A stretch of DNA of 64,000 nt from NCBI GenBank assembly GCA_051294375.1, contig CM119265.1, positions 2,146,311 to 2,210,310 on the forward strand, in the 5' to 3' direction. Origin of the DNA: Paraspadella gotoi (lineage: Eukaryota; Chaetognatha). A program made the position numbers and the translations under genes. Within the stretch, counting starts at the first letter, position 1, and every line of letters begins with the position of its first letter. The notes below the pieces were generated by a model that was given only the letters and a program-made list of their open reading frames with translations, was not told the DNA's origin and made no database searches. Positions 35,576-47,234 of the stretch are shown here, piece by piece.

Positions 35576-36400
35576 NNNNNNNNNNNNNNNNNNNNNNNNN
35601 NNNNNNNNNNNNNNNNNNNNNNNNNNNNNNNNNNNNNNNNNNNNNNNNNNNNNNNNNNNNNNNNNNNNNNNNNNNNNNNNNNNNNNNNNNNNNNNNNNNN
35701 NNNNNNNNNNNNNNNNNNNNNNNNNNNNNNNNNNNNNNNNNNNNNNNNNNNNNNNNNNNNNNNNNNNNNNNNNNNNNNNNNNNNNNNNNNNNNNNNNNNN
35801 NNNNNNNNNNNNNNNNNNNNNNNNNNNNNNNNNNNNNNNNNNNNNNNNNNNNNNNNNNNNNNNNNNNNNNNNNNNNNNNNNNNNNNNNNNNNNNNNNNNN
35901 NNNNNNNNNNNNNNNNNNNNNNNNNNNNNNNNNNNNNNNNNNNNNNNNNNNNNNNNNNNNNNNNNNNNNNNNNNNNNNNNNNNNNNNNNNNNNNNNNNNN
36001 NNNNNNNNNNNNNNNNNNNNNNNNNNNNNNNNNNNNNNNNNNNNNNNNNNNNNNNNNNNNNNNNNNNNNNNNNNNNNNNNNNNNNNNNNNNNNNNNNNNN
36101 NNNNNNNNNNNNNNNNNNNNNNNNNNNNNNNNNNNNNNNNNNNNNNNNNNNNNNNNNNNNNNNNNNNNNNNNNNNNNNNNNNNNNNNNNNNNNNNNNNNN
36201 NNNNNNNNNNNNNNNNNNNNNNNNNNNNNNNNNNNNNNNNNNNNNNNNNNNNNNNNNNNNNNNNNNNNNNNNNNNNNNNNNNNNNNNNNNNNNNNNNNNN
36301 NNNNNNNNNNNNNNNNNNNNNNNNNNNNNNNNNNNNNNNNNNNNNNNNNNNNNNNNNNNNNNNNNNNNNNNNNNNNNNNNNNNNNNNNNNNNNNNNNNNN

Positions 36401-36722
36401 GTTCTGGGAAATAAGAAGGGCTTACGTTCGACTCGAGCGACGTTTCTCTCTCGTCGCCGAAAAACGTAACAACGACTCAACCTATTTTCCCGTTACGTCG
36501 ATCAATCACATCGGGTTCCGAGTTAAAACAGTCAAAGTCGGGATTATGATGGCCTGATCCTTTTTTCAATCTTTTTTTTCTTTCTGTCTTTCTATTTTTT
36601 CTGTCCTTTTTTTTTTTACTATTTTTCGTGCGAAATTCTCTCCTGCGAATCTTCTCTCCCGAAATCGGAAAAAAATGACAAAAAGGGGAAAGTGCGCTCA
36701 CCTTAGGCAATCTCTCTCCTCT

Positions 36723-36771
<49 letters not shown>

Positions 36772-37051
36772 CTCACTATCTCATCTGAATCTTCCTCTCT
36801 CTCTCATTCGTTCTCATTGTTTTTCTGTCAGTCAAGAGGTGACATTAGTTTCGGGATTTGGTTCGGGGAATTTCTTGTTGTTGTTGTTGTCGTTGTTGTT
36901 ATCGTTGTTGTCTTGTTTTCACTGTTGTTGCAAAGAATGTCTTTCACTGTTGTATATTGCTATTTTGTTTTCTGTTATTTTATATGAAACGAGTTTTTCC
37001 CCTGAAGGCAAAACATTAATTGAGGTTATATCCTTGAACTACGCATTCATG

Positions 37052-37088
<37 letters not shown>

Positions 37089-37466
37089 NNNNNNNNNNNN
37101 NNNNNNNNNNNNNNNNNNNNNNNNNNNNNNNNNNNNNNNNNNNNNNNNNNNNNNNNNNNNNNNNNNNNNNNNNNNNNNNNNNNNNNNNNNNNNNNNNNNN
37201 NNNNNNNNNNNNNNNNNNNNNNNNNNNNNNNNNNNNNNNNNNNNNNNNNNNNNNNNNNNNNNNNNNNNNNNNNNNNNNNNNNNNNGAGAGAGAGAGAGAG
37301 ATAGAAAAAGAGAGAGAGAAAGATTACGAATCAAATACGAATATACAAAAACATCAAGAGCCCAAAATTGTTGCCATGGTAACGGTGGAATAAACAGACA
37401 CAACCCCATAGATACGCGTAAACGTTTTTGGGGCTAAAAGTCATAAAAAAGGTCAGAGGTAGAAGG
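36401..37466. other. No supported gene; CT/GA tracts and a 197-N gap
   Basis: Between the gap edge and 36,560 the minus strand has protein-like frames with a GTAAGC donor near 36,424, but no recognisable domain. CT tracts lie at 36,715-36,775. A (GA)n tract is interrupted by the gap 37,089-37,285. Confidence 0.4.
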
Positions 37467-37472
37467 ACGACG

Positions 37473-37507
<35 letters not shown>

Positions 37508-37688
37508 AAAGATGACGACGACGACGACGGCGGCGAAGATTACGTTTCGAAAATCGATTGACCATAATTCTACTTATGAGTCATCAAATTAAGATGAAGT
37601 CGACGCATAACTGAATCTGTGGATGACGTTTGTGAAAGACATCAATAAAAAAAGGATCATCATCATNNNNNNNNNNNNNNNNNNNNNN

Positions 37689-37724
<36 letters not shown>

Positions 37725-38010
37725 GTCTCTAGTTTGTTATGATCGTCGTCGTTGTCGTCATTGTCGTCATCATTATCATCATCGTCATCTTTGTCATCAT
37801 CATCGTTGTCGTCATCATCATTATCTTCACCATCGTCGTCGTCGTCGTCGTCACCGTCGTCATCATCATCGTCGTCTTCCAAATCTTCACATTTCTCCAC
37901 AGCTGCGTCTCAGATTCAAGTCTCATTTCTCTTTTAAGACTTTTTTTTCAAAAAATAACTTTTTTCATCTTCGTCGTCGTCGTCGTCGTCGTCGTCGTAG
38001 TCGTCGTCAT
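37467..38010. repeat. (GAC)n, (ATC)n and (GTC)n trinucleotide arrays
   Basis: (GAC)n at about 37,467-37,530, (CAT)n interrupted by a 22-N gap at 37,667-37,688, mixed GTC/ATC to 37,880 and (GTC)n at 37,966-38,010. Frames translating to poly-Asp, poly-Val, poly-Ser or poly-Met are repeat artefacts. Confidence 0.85.
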
Positions 38011-38509
38011 CTTCCTCATCGGTGTCAAAATTTATCTGATTAAATATATCTCTATGAATGGCATCACATCACATCACATCACATCATTATGGACACTGAT
38101 ATTGGTTCCTTTACGTAAATATTTTCTCATTGTCATTATCATTATCATTGTCTGCATCAACATCGTCATTGTTGTCATTGTAGTTTATATCATTAATTAT
38201 ACCATTATATTTCAATGTGACTGTACGTTAAGTCTTTTCTGTTGTAGTCATTAAATCGCCCTTTTCTTTACCTTGATTATCTTTTGTAAACATTTAATTA
38301 TTGTCATCATCAAAGTCGTCATCTTCATTGTCATTTTCTTTGACCTCGTCATTGCTATCATTGTCACTTAGGATGTCATCGTCATCGTATGTGATCAACT
38401 TTGCCTCTATGAAGGGCAACGTAACCTAAATATTTACTATTGTAGTCATTATCACATTTTAAAGAGACACAGATTTTAATTCCCTCTTTGAAAACATTTT
38501 TATTGTCGT

Positions 38510-38700
38510 CGTCCACCTCTTCCTCCTACTCCTCCTCCTCCTCCTCCTCCTCCCCTTCCTCCTCCACAACCACAGCTGCGATTTCCTCTTTCGCTTCCAT
38601 CAGAGGATAAAAATAATTCTTTCTATTTTTTTTTAGAGGCATCTTCTTCTTCTTCTTCTCCTTCTTTTTCTTCTTCTCCTTCTTCTTCTTCTTCCTGGGT
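38510..38700 (+). repeat. (CCT)n and (CTT)n tracts
   Basis: Clusters of CTCCTCCTC and TTCTTCTTC triplets. No gene between 38,011 and 39,660 is recognisable. That stretch is AT-rich with further GTC runs at 39,125-39,190. Confidence 0.75.
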
Positions 38701-38767
38701 AATTGCTTTTCAGATTGCTATCCTGACTGTATGCACTTTTGTAAGAGATGATTATTTAATATGATCT

Positions 38768-38798
38768 TAAATGAGATTGAATCTCTCAATCTCATTTA
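38768..38798. other. Perfect 13-bp hairpin with 5-base loop
   Basis: TAAATGAGATTGA (38,768-38,780) and TCAATCTCATTTA (38,786-38,798) pair exactly around ATCTC. A second smaller hairpin, CAATGTTAA/TTAACATTG, lies about 100 bp downstream. Confidence 0.7.
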
Positions 38799-39157
38799 CA
38801 TATTGCAGTATTAAATCTAAATGTGTCTATTTTCATTTTGGATTTTAATATTAGTTCTGTTTCATGGTTTTCCAGGAGCTAAATATAGTCTTTAGCAATG
38901 TTAATGATTAACATTGATACTTAGTTATATGCTTATCTTATCTTAGGCAAACATACCGTCGTATACTTTCTCGTCAACCCGTACATAAATGCTGTTCGGA
39001 TGGCATTTTTCTTGACGCCTTTGCGGTGGTTAGTTTTTTAAAAAAATTTCTGACGTTAATTTCATTTAATTAACAGCGTTGTAAAATTGTTTTTTTTTAA
39101 GGTGTTAATTATTACTTCTTTTCAATGCGTCGTCGTCGACTTATCGTCTTCGTTGTC

Positions 39158-39189
<32 letters not shown>

Positions 39190-39667
39190 TTCGTTATCTT
39201 CCTCTTTACGTTTTGCCTTCCTTCTTTTTCTCCAGAGAGGAGGTAAGACGAGTATCCGTTAAACTTGATAAGTTTTTTTAATTAAATATTAATCCAATTG
39301 GTTAATATGTACGTGATTAAACTTGCTTATTGGTGATGATAAATATTACAGACGTTATATATATTACGATACATCTCATACACGGGATGTAGTATTAAGC
39401 AATTATTATTATAGATTTATATTTTTTTTTTAAACTGAATTAGATTCAACTTGTAAAACCCACTACGAATTGCTTAATATATTATTGATGTTATTTAAAA
39501 GAAGATTTTTGAATATATTACAAGCATTAATCTCGTGTTTCCCTAGAAATTTGAAAAAAAAGAGAAAAAAAAAGAAAGAAAATGAAAAAAAAAGAGAGAA
39601 GACTCCCTATTGTTTCATATTTTATGTTGCTCTTTTGTTTAATATTTGATGCTGTTCTTTTGTTCAC

Positions 39668-40848
39668 CTTGAGTCGCGGGATGAATAGGATGAAGATGAG
39701 GAAGAGGAAGAGGACGAGCAGGAGGAAGAGGAGGAGGAAGAGGAGCTGAAGTCGAATTGTCTCTCTTCTTCTCCGGTGAAAGACTCTGCCAAAGGAAAGT
39801 CATAAATCAAGCAAGCAATTAACCGATCGACCAAGCAATTATGCCTGGAGGAGGGAGAGAGAGAGAGAGGGAGAAAAAAAATGAGAGATTGAGCGATAGA
39901 GAGAGACAGATATGTGGAGGGAAAAGATAATGCGCATGTCAGTGTTTTTTTTATGTGTTGAGGCAAGGGTCTACCAAGCAATTAAGCCTTGCAACGGCAA
40001 GAAATTTCGAGCGGGAGAGAGAGGAAGAGAGGGAGAAAGAGAGAGAGAGCAGAAGAGAGAGAGGAGAGAGAGAGAGGAGAGAGAGAGAGAGAAGAGAAAG
40101 AGAGAGAGGCAAAGAAACGAGAGAAGGAAAGAAAGTGAGAGAGGAGAGAAAGAAGAAAGAAAGAAAACGAAGAAGAAAGAAAGAAAGAGCGACAAAGAGA
40201 GAGAGAGAGAGATAGAGCAGGAGAGACGTCATTGGTTATGCCAAGTGAGTTTGGCTCAAATCCTTCATTTGTTTTTCTCTTCTTCTTAATCGATTTGAGT
40301 CAATTGTGATTTTCTTTCTCACACTCAGACTTAATCACTGAAACCCATAAATCCTTTTTAATTAACCTATGTGGTTTTTTTCTAAACTTGTATGTTAATA
40401 AACTAGAGTGAGTGAGAGAGACTCGATTTAAAGCTTTGAAGGGATACTGCTATGTTAATTATCTTGTAGTAAGAGTGATGGAGGCCTTAAACCACCAAAG
40501 TCAGGGGCAAGATGGCTTATTTATTGAATGAATGGATAATTTCATATTGGTCGTCCCAATTTTATAAACAAAACTATCAAAGTACGTTGTAAACCAGATT
40601 AATTCCTTTTTAAACATTAAACATAAAACTTTACAAATTTTAGTGAACGAACCTTCAATCTCGAAATGAAACTTAGTGGTGATTTGGTTGTCGAAGTGGC
40701 GTCCGATGTGGTTGCTCTTGTTGAAGCCGTGGGCAAACTGGGCAAACTGGGCAAACTTTTAGCCTCCGTTATTGTGGTAGATTTGGTGGTTGGATTTGCT
40801 GTGGTCTGCCTGTTATTTGTGGTGGTTGATGAAGCCCCGGATTCTAAA

Positions 40849-40879
<31 letters not shown>

Positions 40880-41131
40880 TGGAACTAAAGTCTGTGGTGG
40901 GCTCAGTGGTCGTCGTTTTGTGTGGGTGGAAAATTGTTGTTGTTGTTGTATCCCTCAATGTTGTCTTGTCATTTCTGTTGGTTGTTGTGTCCACAGATGG
41001 TGGAAGATGATCTGTAGAAGTTGTTTCAGATGATCTGGAGGTCGTTGGGGACGTCGTCATCGACATCGTCGTCGTCGTTGTCGTCGTCGGCTTGTCCACC
41101 ACATGCGGGTTCAACGGAGCGATTCCACATT
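39668..41131 (-). CDS. Probable protease linker: Thr-rich and Ser-rich exons
   Basis: The minus-strand exon 41,131-about 40,653 follows the acceptor TTTTACAG. It encodes CGIAPLNPHVVDKP and then about 140 residues rich in Thr, Ser and Pro, with several poly-Thr runs (mucin-like, likely O-glycosylated if secreted). CG-x-AP-L-N is a phrase often seen just before the activation site of trypsin-like domains, where its Cys bridges to the catalytic chain. Exon 39,785-39,668 follows TTTGGCAG and encodes SFTGEEERQFDF, then nineteen Ser broken by one Cys, then YSSRDS, with donor GTGAAC. Both lie upstream of, and on the same strand as, the catalytic exons. Linkage to that gene is inference. The donor of the first exon (GTTCGT) is weak, and its phase does not match the second exon as I place it. 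A separate secreted protein is possible. Confidence 0.5.
39840..40220. repeat. (GA)n-rich low-complexity tract
   Basis: Two GA blocks are each preceded by the phrase ACCAAGCAATTA (about 39,830 and 39,972). The overlapping frames are Arg/Glu or Ser/Leu repeat translations. Confidence 0.8.
40478..40545 (-). repeat. Dispersed repeat copy, CTTGCCCCTGACTTTGG type
   Basis: On the minus strand it reads CATCTTGCCCCTGACTTTGG followed by TTTAAGGCCTCCAT. Related copies are on the plus strand at 46,120-46,215 and 51,235-51,329. Confidence 0.6.
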
Positions 41132-41399
41132 CTGTAAAATGAAATAATAGTAAAGATCGTTACATTCACCAACATAATATTACTCTAAGTAAAGCGTTTT
41201 TGTACCTTTACTTTATATATACGTTAATGGTTAACACAATGTTATTGTTTAGCTAATTTTTGTCAATATGAGTTTGTGAACAACTGGGGAAGTTAATTAT
41301 GGCTGGTTCTATCTTCAAGCTGCCTCTTCGCAAAGATCGTTTTTCCGTCCTGACTTAGTTTGATCAACAGTTAAAGAATTTGTAAATAAAACCTATGAA

Positions 41400-41535
41400 C
41401 TAAAGGCATGAAAAAGAAAAAAAGGAAAGAAGAAGAAAAAAGGAAAAAGGAAAATAAGGAAAAAAGGAAAAAAGGAAAAAAGGAAAAAAGGAAAAAAGGA
41501 AAAAAGGAAAAAAGGAAAAAAGGAAAAGGAAAATC
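41400..41535. repeat. (GGAAAA)n hexanucleotide tract
   Basis: Regular GGAAAA units, read as Phe/Pro/Leu frames on the other strand. A longer GA tract follows at 41,600-41,870. The rest to 42,349 has no recognisable gene. Confidence 0.9.
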
Positions 41536-41646
41536 CCAGCATCGATCGAAAATTCGTCGTCTGAACGGCGAAGGATAAGGGGGACACTGGACCGAGGGAT
41601 TAGGAGAGAGAGAGAGAGAGAGAGGAGAGAGATGAGGAAGAGAGAT

Positions 41647-41677
<31 letters not shown>

Positions 41678-41710
41678 AAGAGGGAGAGAGAGATAGAGAG
41701 AGAGAAAGAT

Positions 41711-41745
<35 letters not shown>

Positions 41746-42349
41746 AGCAGAGAGAGAGATCGAGAGAGGAGAGAAGAAAGAGAGAAAAAGAAGAGAGAGA
41801 GAGAGAGAGAGAGATGAGAGAGAGAGAGAAGAGAGAGATGACGAGAAGAGAGACGAGAGAGCGGGATTAGGGTTTGATTAGATTTGAAGGGAAAATTTCT
41901 CGAGCCTCTCGAAGGACGAGGGAGACGGGGTCAAACGGGGCAGAGTTTTAGCAGCGTTAGTGGAGTGGGCTGGAGTGCCTCGATAAGGTTTAGTTGGGTA
42001 CGTCGTGAAATGGGCTAACAGGGAGGGAGAGGGACGCTAGTGTTCTAATGCAGTTATGGAATATTGTGACAGGTAAGATGGAGCTATTGCTGGGGTTCGG
42101 TGAGGGCAATATGGCCACGAAATCGACGAAATAAATAATATAAATAAAATAAATGATTAATGATGGTTTTGCTCGTCGACTTTAGTTGATATTAAGCCAA
42201 TTAATACAGACTGAATATTTCAACTTTTTTTTTAACGACCCTGGTATTCTCAACAATTGCCTTTTGTTTTTCGTTTTTCATCAAAGCGTGGCGAAAGTTT
42301 AAATGGAATCAATAACTGCAAACACTTCATTTCCCTTTTGTTCGAAACG

Positions 42350-43435
42350 AATAAAAACAACAAATGAAACGAAAGATAGTCCTCATTTTATCGGATTAAA
42401 AAAAATAAAGAAATAAAGAAACAAAATTTTTTCGTTACTCGCTTTCGGTTTTTAATGGCATTTAATGGCATTAAAGGGATTTTAATGGCATTTTCATTTT
42501 TCGTTTCTATTGGATGCGTTTTTATAGCTGCGGCTGGCAATATAGAGTGTCCCGGTAAACGATCTTTTGAAATCTTGTTCTATTTAATTTAAATAAATCT
42601 ATTTTTAGACTAGATGGAGGTTACCAGATGATTAGAACAAATTTAATTTTGACAACGTTTTATGTACTTTTTTATTTTTTTTATATAGATTTTTAATTAA
42701 TTTTGTTTATTCTCGAATCTAGTTTGCACACACCAATTCTGAAAGAGAGAGAAAGAGAGAGAGAGAAAGAAAGAGAGAGAGAGAGAGTCACAAAAAGCGC
42801 GTGAGAAAAAAAAATCAATTTTTCTGCCAAAATTTGAATCGAAACAAAATTTTGTGGAAAAACGGAAATGACAAAATGAAAGGGAAGAGAGGGAGAGAAG
42901 GAAGGAGAGAGGGAGGGAGGGAAGAAGAAAAGAAGTAGCGAAGAGAGGGAAGGAGAGGGCAGAGAGCCGAGGAGTGAGAGAGGGAGAAGAGCGTGTGGAG
43001 GTGTGAGAGAGGGAGAGAGGAGGGAGGGGAGGAGGAGGAGCGGTACGGTAGTGAGAATCCAAAGAGGGAGGCGAGAGATGGAGGGAGAGAGAGAGGGAGA
43101 GAAGGAGGTAGGAGGGTTATAATCGAGAGAGGAGATTAAATTAAGGGTCTCATAAAAATGGAGGGGAAGTGAGAGAGAAAAGGATTGCCTGAGTATAAGA
43201 ATTTAAAAAATTTAAAAAAAAAGAAAAAAATATGATAAAAATGGCTGCCGGCTCCAGAAAAGAGTTCATGGTTGCGGAATGTGAAGGAAAGGAAAGGAAA
43301 GGAAAGGAAAGGAAAGGAAAGGAAAGGAAAGGAAAGGAAAGGAAAGGAAAGGAAAGGAAAGGAAAGGAAAGGCAAATAAGGATAAAGAGTAAAAAGTAAA
43401 AACGAAAATAAACAAGGGTATTAATTGTGGCTTTA
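42350..43435. repeat. Duplicated block D, copy 1
   Basis: From ACAACAAATGAAACGAAAGA to TAATTGTGGCTTTA it matches 43,461-44,701 with scattered small indels. It includes GA tracts and (GGAAA)n at 43,285-43,370. It ends exactly at a 25-N gap (43,436-43,460). Confidence 0.9.
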
Positions 43436-43460
43436 NNNNNNNNNNNNNNNNNNNNNNNNN

Positions 43461-44701
43461 ATTAAAAACAACAAATGAAACGAAAGATATCCTTCATTTT
43501 ATCGGATTAAAAATAAGAGAAATAAGAAAACAAAATTTTTCGTTCGTTACTCCTTTTGCGGTTTTTAATGGCATTTAATGGCATAAAGGGATTATTTAAT
43601 GGCCATTTTCATTTTCGTTTCTATTTGGATGCGTGTTTTATTAGCTGCGGGCTGGCAATTTATAGAGTAGTCCCGGATAAACGACCTTTTTTGAAAATTT
43701 TGTTTTATTTAATTTTAAAATCAATCTATTTTTAGTCAAGATGCGAGGTTACCAGATGATTAGAACAAATTTTAATTTTGACAACGTTTTATGCTGTACT
43801 TTTATTTTTTTGATATATAGATTTTAATTAATTTTTGTTTATTCTCGAATCTAGTTTTGCACACATCCCAATTCTGAAAGAGAGAGAAAGAGAGAGGAGA
43901 GAAAGAAAGGAGAGAGAGAGAGAGTCACAAAACGCGCGTGGAGAAAAAAAAATCAATTTTTTCTGGCCAAAATTTGAATTCGAAACAAAATTTTGTGGAA
44001 AAACGGAAATGACAAAATGAAAGGGAAGAGAGGGAGAGAAGGGAAGGAGAGAGGAGAGGAGGGAAGAGAAAAGAAGTAGCGAAGAGAGGGAAGGAGAGGG
44101 CAGAGAGCCGAGGAGTGAGAGAGGGAGAAGGAGCGGGTGGAGGTGTGAGAGAGGGAGAGAGGAGGGAGGGGAGGGGAGGAGCGGTAGCGGTAGGAGAATC
44201 CAAAGAGGGAGGCGAGAGATGGAGGGAGAGAGAGAGGGAGAGAAGGAGGTAGGAGGGTTATAATCGAGAGAGGCAGATTAAATTAAGGGTCTCATAAAAA
44301 TGGAGGGGAAGTGAGAGAGAAAAGGATTGCCTGAGTATAAGAATTTAAAAAATTTAAAAAAAAGAAAAAAATATGATAAAAAATGGCTGCCGGCTCCAGA
44401 AAAAGAGTTCTCATGCGTTGCGGAAATTGAGAAGGAAAGGAAAGGAAAGGAAAGGAAAAAGGAAAGGAAAGGAAAGGAAAGGAAAGGAAAGGAAAGGAAG
44501 GGAAAGGAAAAGAAAGGAAAGGAAAGGAAAGGAAAGGAAAGGAAAGGAAAAAAAGGAAAGGAAAAGGAAAGGAAAGGAAAGGAAAAGAAAGGAAAGGAAA
44601 GGAAAGGAAAGGAAAGGAAAGGAAAAAGAAAGAAAGGCAAAAATAAGGATAAAGAGTAAAAGGTAAAAACGAAAATAAACAAGGGTATTAATTGTGGCTT
44701 T
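43461..44701. repeat. Duplicated block D, copy 2
   Basis: Starts with the same sequence as 42,350, immediately after the 25-N gap. The (GGAAA)n tract is longer here (44,430-44,635). Copies abutting a fixed-size gap point to an assembly join of two alleles. Confidence 0.9.
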
Positions 44702-44872
44702 ACATGGGCGTGACATTGACATGACATGAATACATGACTACAATAACTTATTAACTCTCTTATACGTGTATTTATGAAATTCACTGCATCAAAATTCCGT
44801 CTTTTATTCCTTATAGTTTTAGGAATTCCTGAAGTCCGCTAGCAGACCTTTACTTTAGATTTGAGGTTTTTT

Positions 44873-45030
44873 TCTGTCTTAACAAATGAGCAATCAACTA
44901 TAGACAAATTATATTCATTTTTAGCGTAAGTGGGACAGACCGATGGACCGACATACCGACCGACATACCGACCGACGGGCCGACCGAAAAGTGACTTTTA
45001 GAGTTGCTCCGCGAGTACTCGCGGCGTAAC
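44873..45030 (+). repeat. Dispersed (GACC)n repeat, CTGTCTTAACAAATGAGC type
   Basis: TTTTTTCTGTCTTAACAAAT, then AAGTGGGACAGACCGATGGA, then GACC repeats and GACCGAAAAGTGA. The same sequence is at 5,170-5,300 and 10,197-10,325. A related end (GACCGAGTAATCGCGGCTCA) lies at about 15,494. Confidence 0.8.
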
Positions 45031-45120
45031 TAAAAAGAAACAAGAAAAAACAAATTACTCAAAATAACATAAATAACTCGAGCAATTAATATTATCAATT
45101 ATATCTTGCAACTAAGTTCA

Positions 45121-45349
45121 AGAACAACAACAACAAAAACAACAACAACAACATTGGAAGTAACAACAACATCGCATCCACTTAGCGATGACCGTCTCAC
45201 CGGTCCCGCCCTCTCGCTTCCGATGCCAAATAGAGGACGACGACACGAAGACGACGACGACGAAGATGATGACGACGGCAACGACGACGATGACGACGAA
45301 GAGGACGACGCCGAAGATAACGGCGACGACGACGACGACGACGAAAACC
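45121..45349 (+). CDS. Possible exon: Thr-rich then Asp/Glu-rich
   Basis: Between a possible acceptor (TTCAAG) and a possible donor (GTATGA) the plus strand reads poly-Thr, then LEVTTTSHPLSDDR, LTGPALSLPMPNRG and a roughly 45-residue run of Asp and Glu. The middle segment is not low-complexity, which argues for coding. However, (GAC)n and (AAC)n repeats are common in this window and would give the same composition. No function can be assigned. Confidence 0.25.
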
Positions 45350-45671
45350 GGTATGAGTTTGAACTGAGGATTAAAAGTAATCAAAGAGTAAGGCGGTGAT
45401 TCTATGGGAAGATTGGTGATTTGATGAAAAGGGTGATTTTAATGTGGCAAAGGGTGATCAATAATTGAGAAGGAAAGATTAATGTGAAAGAGAAGAGAAT
45501 TGGTGATATAAAGTGGAAGGATTAGTGATAACTAGAAAATATTTGTCATTATTATAATTGGAGAGCAATTGTGATAAGGAAGAATTCGTGATAATTGATG
45601 AAATTTATGGTAAAAGGAAGGGATTAGTGATGAAGAAAAAGGATCTATAGAACAAAGCTTAAGGGGTTTTC

Positions 45672-45755
45672 ACGGACCCCACTGGGAATCGATCCCGGTA
45701 CCTAATGGTCATGAACTGATGGTATTGCTCAATGGGCCATTGAGCTTATTGACGG
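45672..45755 (-). repeat. tRNA-like sequence
   Basis: On the minus strand AAGCTCAATGGCCCATTGAG resembles a tRNA D-arm with A-box. GGGATCGATTCCC (45,684-45,696) resembles a T-arm with B-box. The acceptor ends do not pair and no normal anticodon stem forms, so it is a decayed tRNA or a SINE head. Confidence 0.4.
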
Positions 45756-46844
45756 GGTGAACTTGATGCAATGCCCGATTACATTATAAAGTGAAATGAT
45801 GTGTGATAAAGGATTTGTGATATTGGGGGGTGTTCGGTGATAAAGGGGAAAAAGAAAAGGGTCAGCCTACGACTATTTTTACGACTCAATCAAGAGAAGG
45901 GAATGGAGAGGGGAGGGAAAGTTGTACGGGGCGGACGGACGAAGAGCAAAAAGGGACGTACGGACAGAGAGAAGGTTGAACGGATAAAGGAAGAAAAGTG
46001 AGAGAAATGTAGAATAAGTTAAATACTTTTAAAAACTATGGAATCATTTTTAGATTAAATGTATATTTTAAAATTGGTACAACCAATATAAAAATTATCC
46101 ATTAATTCTATAAATTATCTATCTAGCCTCCTGACTTTGAACAGGCTATGGGTAAAGGCCTCCATTCCTCTTCCAAGAAAATAACATTTAAGGACTCCGT
46201 CAGCTTTCAATCAAGACTTTCTCATCGTTTTGTTTATTTACTCTCTGATTAACTAGCTTCCCAATCAACGAATCATTCTTAATTGTATTTAAAGACCTTA
46301 TTTATTCCTAATCCTAAACATCTTCGAGTTAAACTAAATAAAGAATTAATCACTTAAATCCCCATTTAGCCTTAATGAATTTCTCCTCATCCCTCCGCCT
46401 CCCCTTAAAAAGAATCATCCCCCCACTCCCTTCCTCCCTTCCTCCACCGACTCCCAAATGTTGTCCTCAATTTGCTTTCGTCCATCAGCAACGATTCTTT
46501 CTCATGTATTTCAGCCGCGCGATTGCGCAATACAAATTCTCCCTTCTGGCGAACAATTGCGTCATTGTCTAATTCTGTATCTTAGTTTAGTTTCTGTGTT
46601 GCATTTATTGGCACAATATTTTGCATTCTATCTTGTATTTATAGGTACAATGTAGCACATTCCTCGGTACAGTAGTGTCATTTTTATCCCACATTTTATC
46701 GTACGTTTATCTGCACCACAACGTCCTTTTTTCTATCCATATTTCATCGCATCCTTTTCTATCCCATATTCTAATAAACGTTAATATGCATCATTGCGTC
46801 TTTTACTCTCTCATATTCTTTCTATAATACATCTATCACAATTC

Positions 46845-46927
<83 letters not shown>

Positions 46928-46962
46928 GCACATCCTCACTGCTCCTTCAATTGGTTCCATAG
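45756..46962. other. No gene recognised
   Basis: AG-rich degenerate repeats to about 46,020, a dispersed-repeat copy at 46,120-46,215, AT-rich sequence and a long (CT)n tract at 46,849-46,925. Confidence 0.5.
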
Positions 46963-47227
46963 CAAAGAACCATTCGTAACTGATGCCTCGTTACTCGACG
47001 ATCGTCATGGGACTATTCCACGATGGAATCGGGAAGCAGACGACCGAAACTCCGGGCGCGGCGGGCGCCATATGGCAAACGAGAATCCGATGGCCAGATA
47101 TATATGGGCGGATGGTCCAACGGCCTCGTGGCAATGCAATGACACCAATGACATCGACGGCAGATTGGCATCGCGGTTTATTGCCGTCCATCAGGATGGA
47201 ATCGAAGATTCGGCGGCGTCGTTGTGA
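46963..47227 (+). CDS. Possible terminal exon, unknown protein
   Basis: After a CT tract and an acceptor-like TTCCATAG, one frame stays open for 87 codons to TGA. It reads KEPFVTDASLLDDRHGTIPR, then ARYIWADGPTASWQC and LASRFIAVHQDGIED. The residues are varied and the DNA is GC-richer than its flanks, unlike the repeat translations elsewhere. Two other frames and the minus strand are also open here, so the choice of frame is uncertain. I recognise no family. Confidence 0.3.
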
Positions 47228-47234
47228 TGAGGGA

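Noticed and set aside
35557-36480. 307-codon frame on the minus strand
   Set aside because: Almost all of it is N. Only the last 26 residues are real sequence.
36490-36560. Minus-strand segment reading NPDFDCFNSEPDVIDRRNG as a protease exon
   Set aside because: The upstream AG is preceded by purine-rich sequence instead of a pyrimidine tract, and no phase match to neighbouring exons was found.
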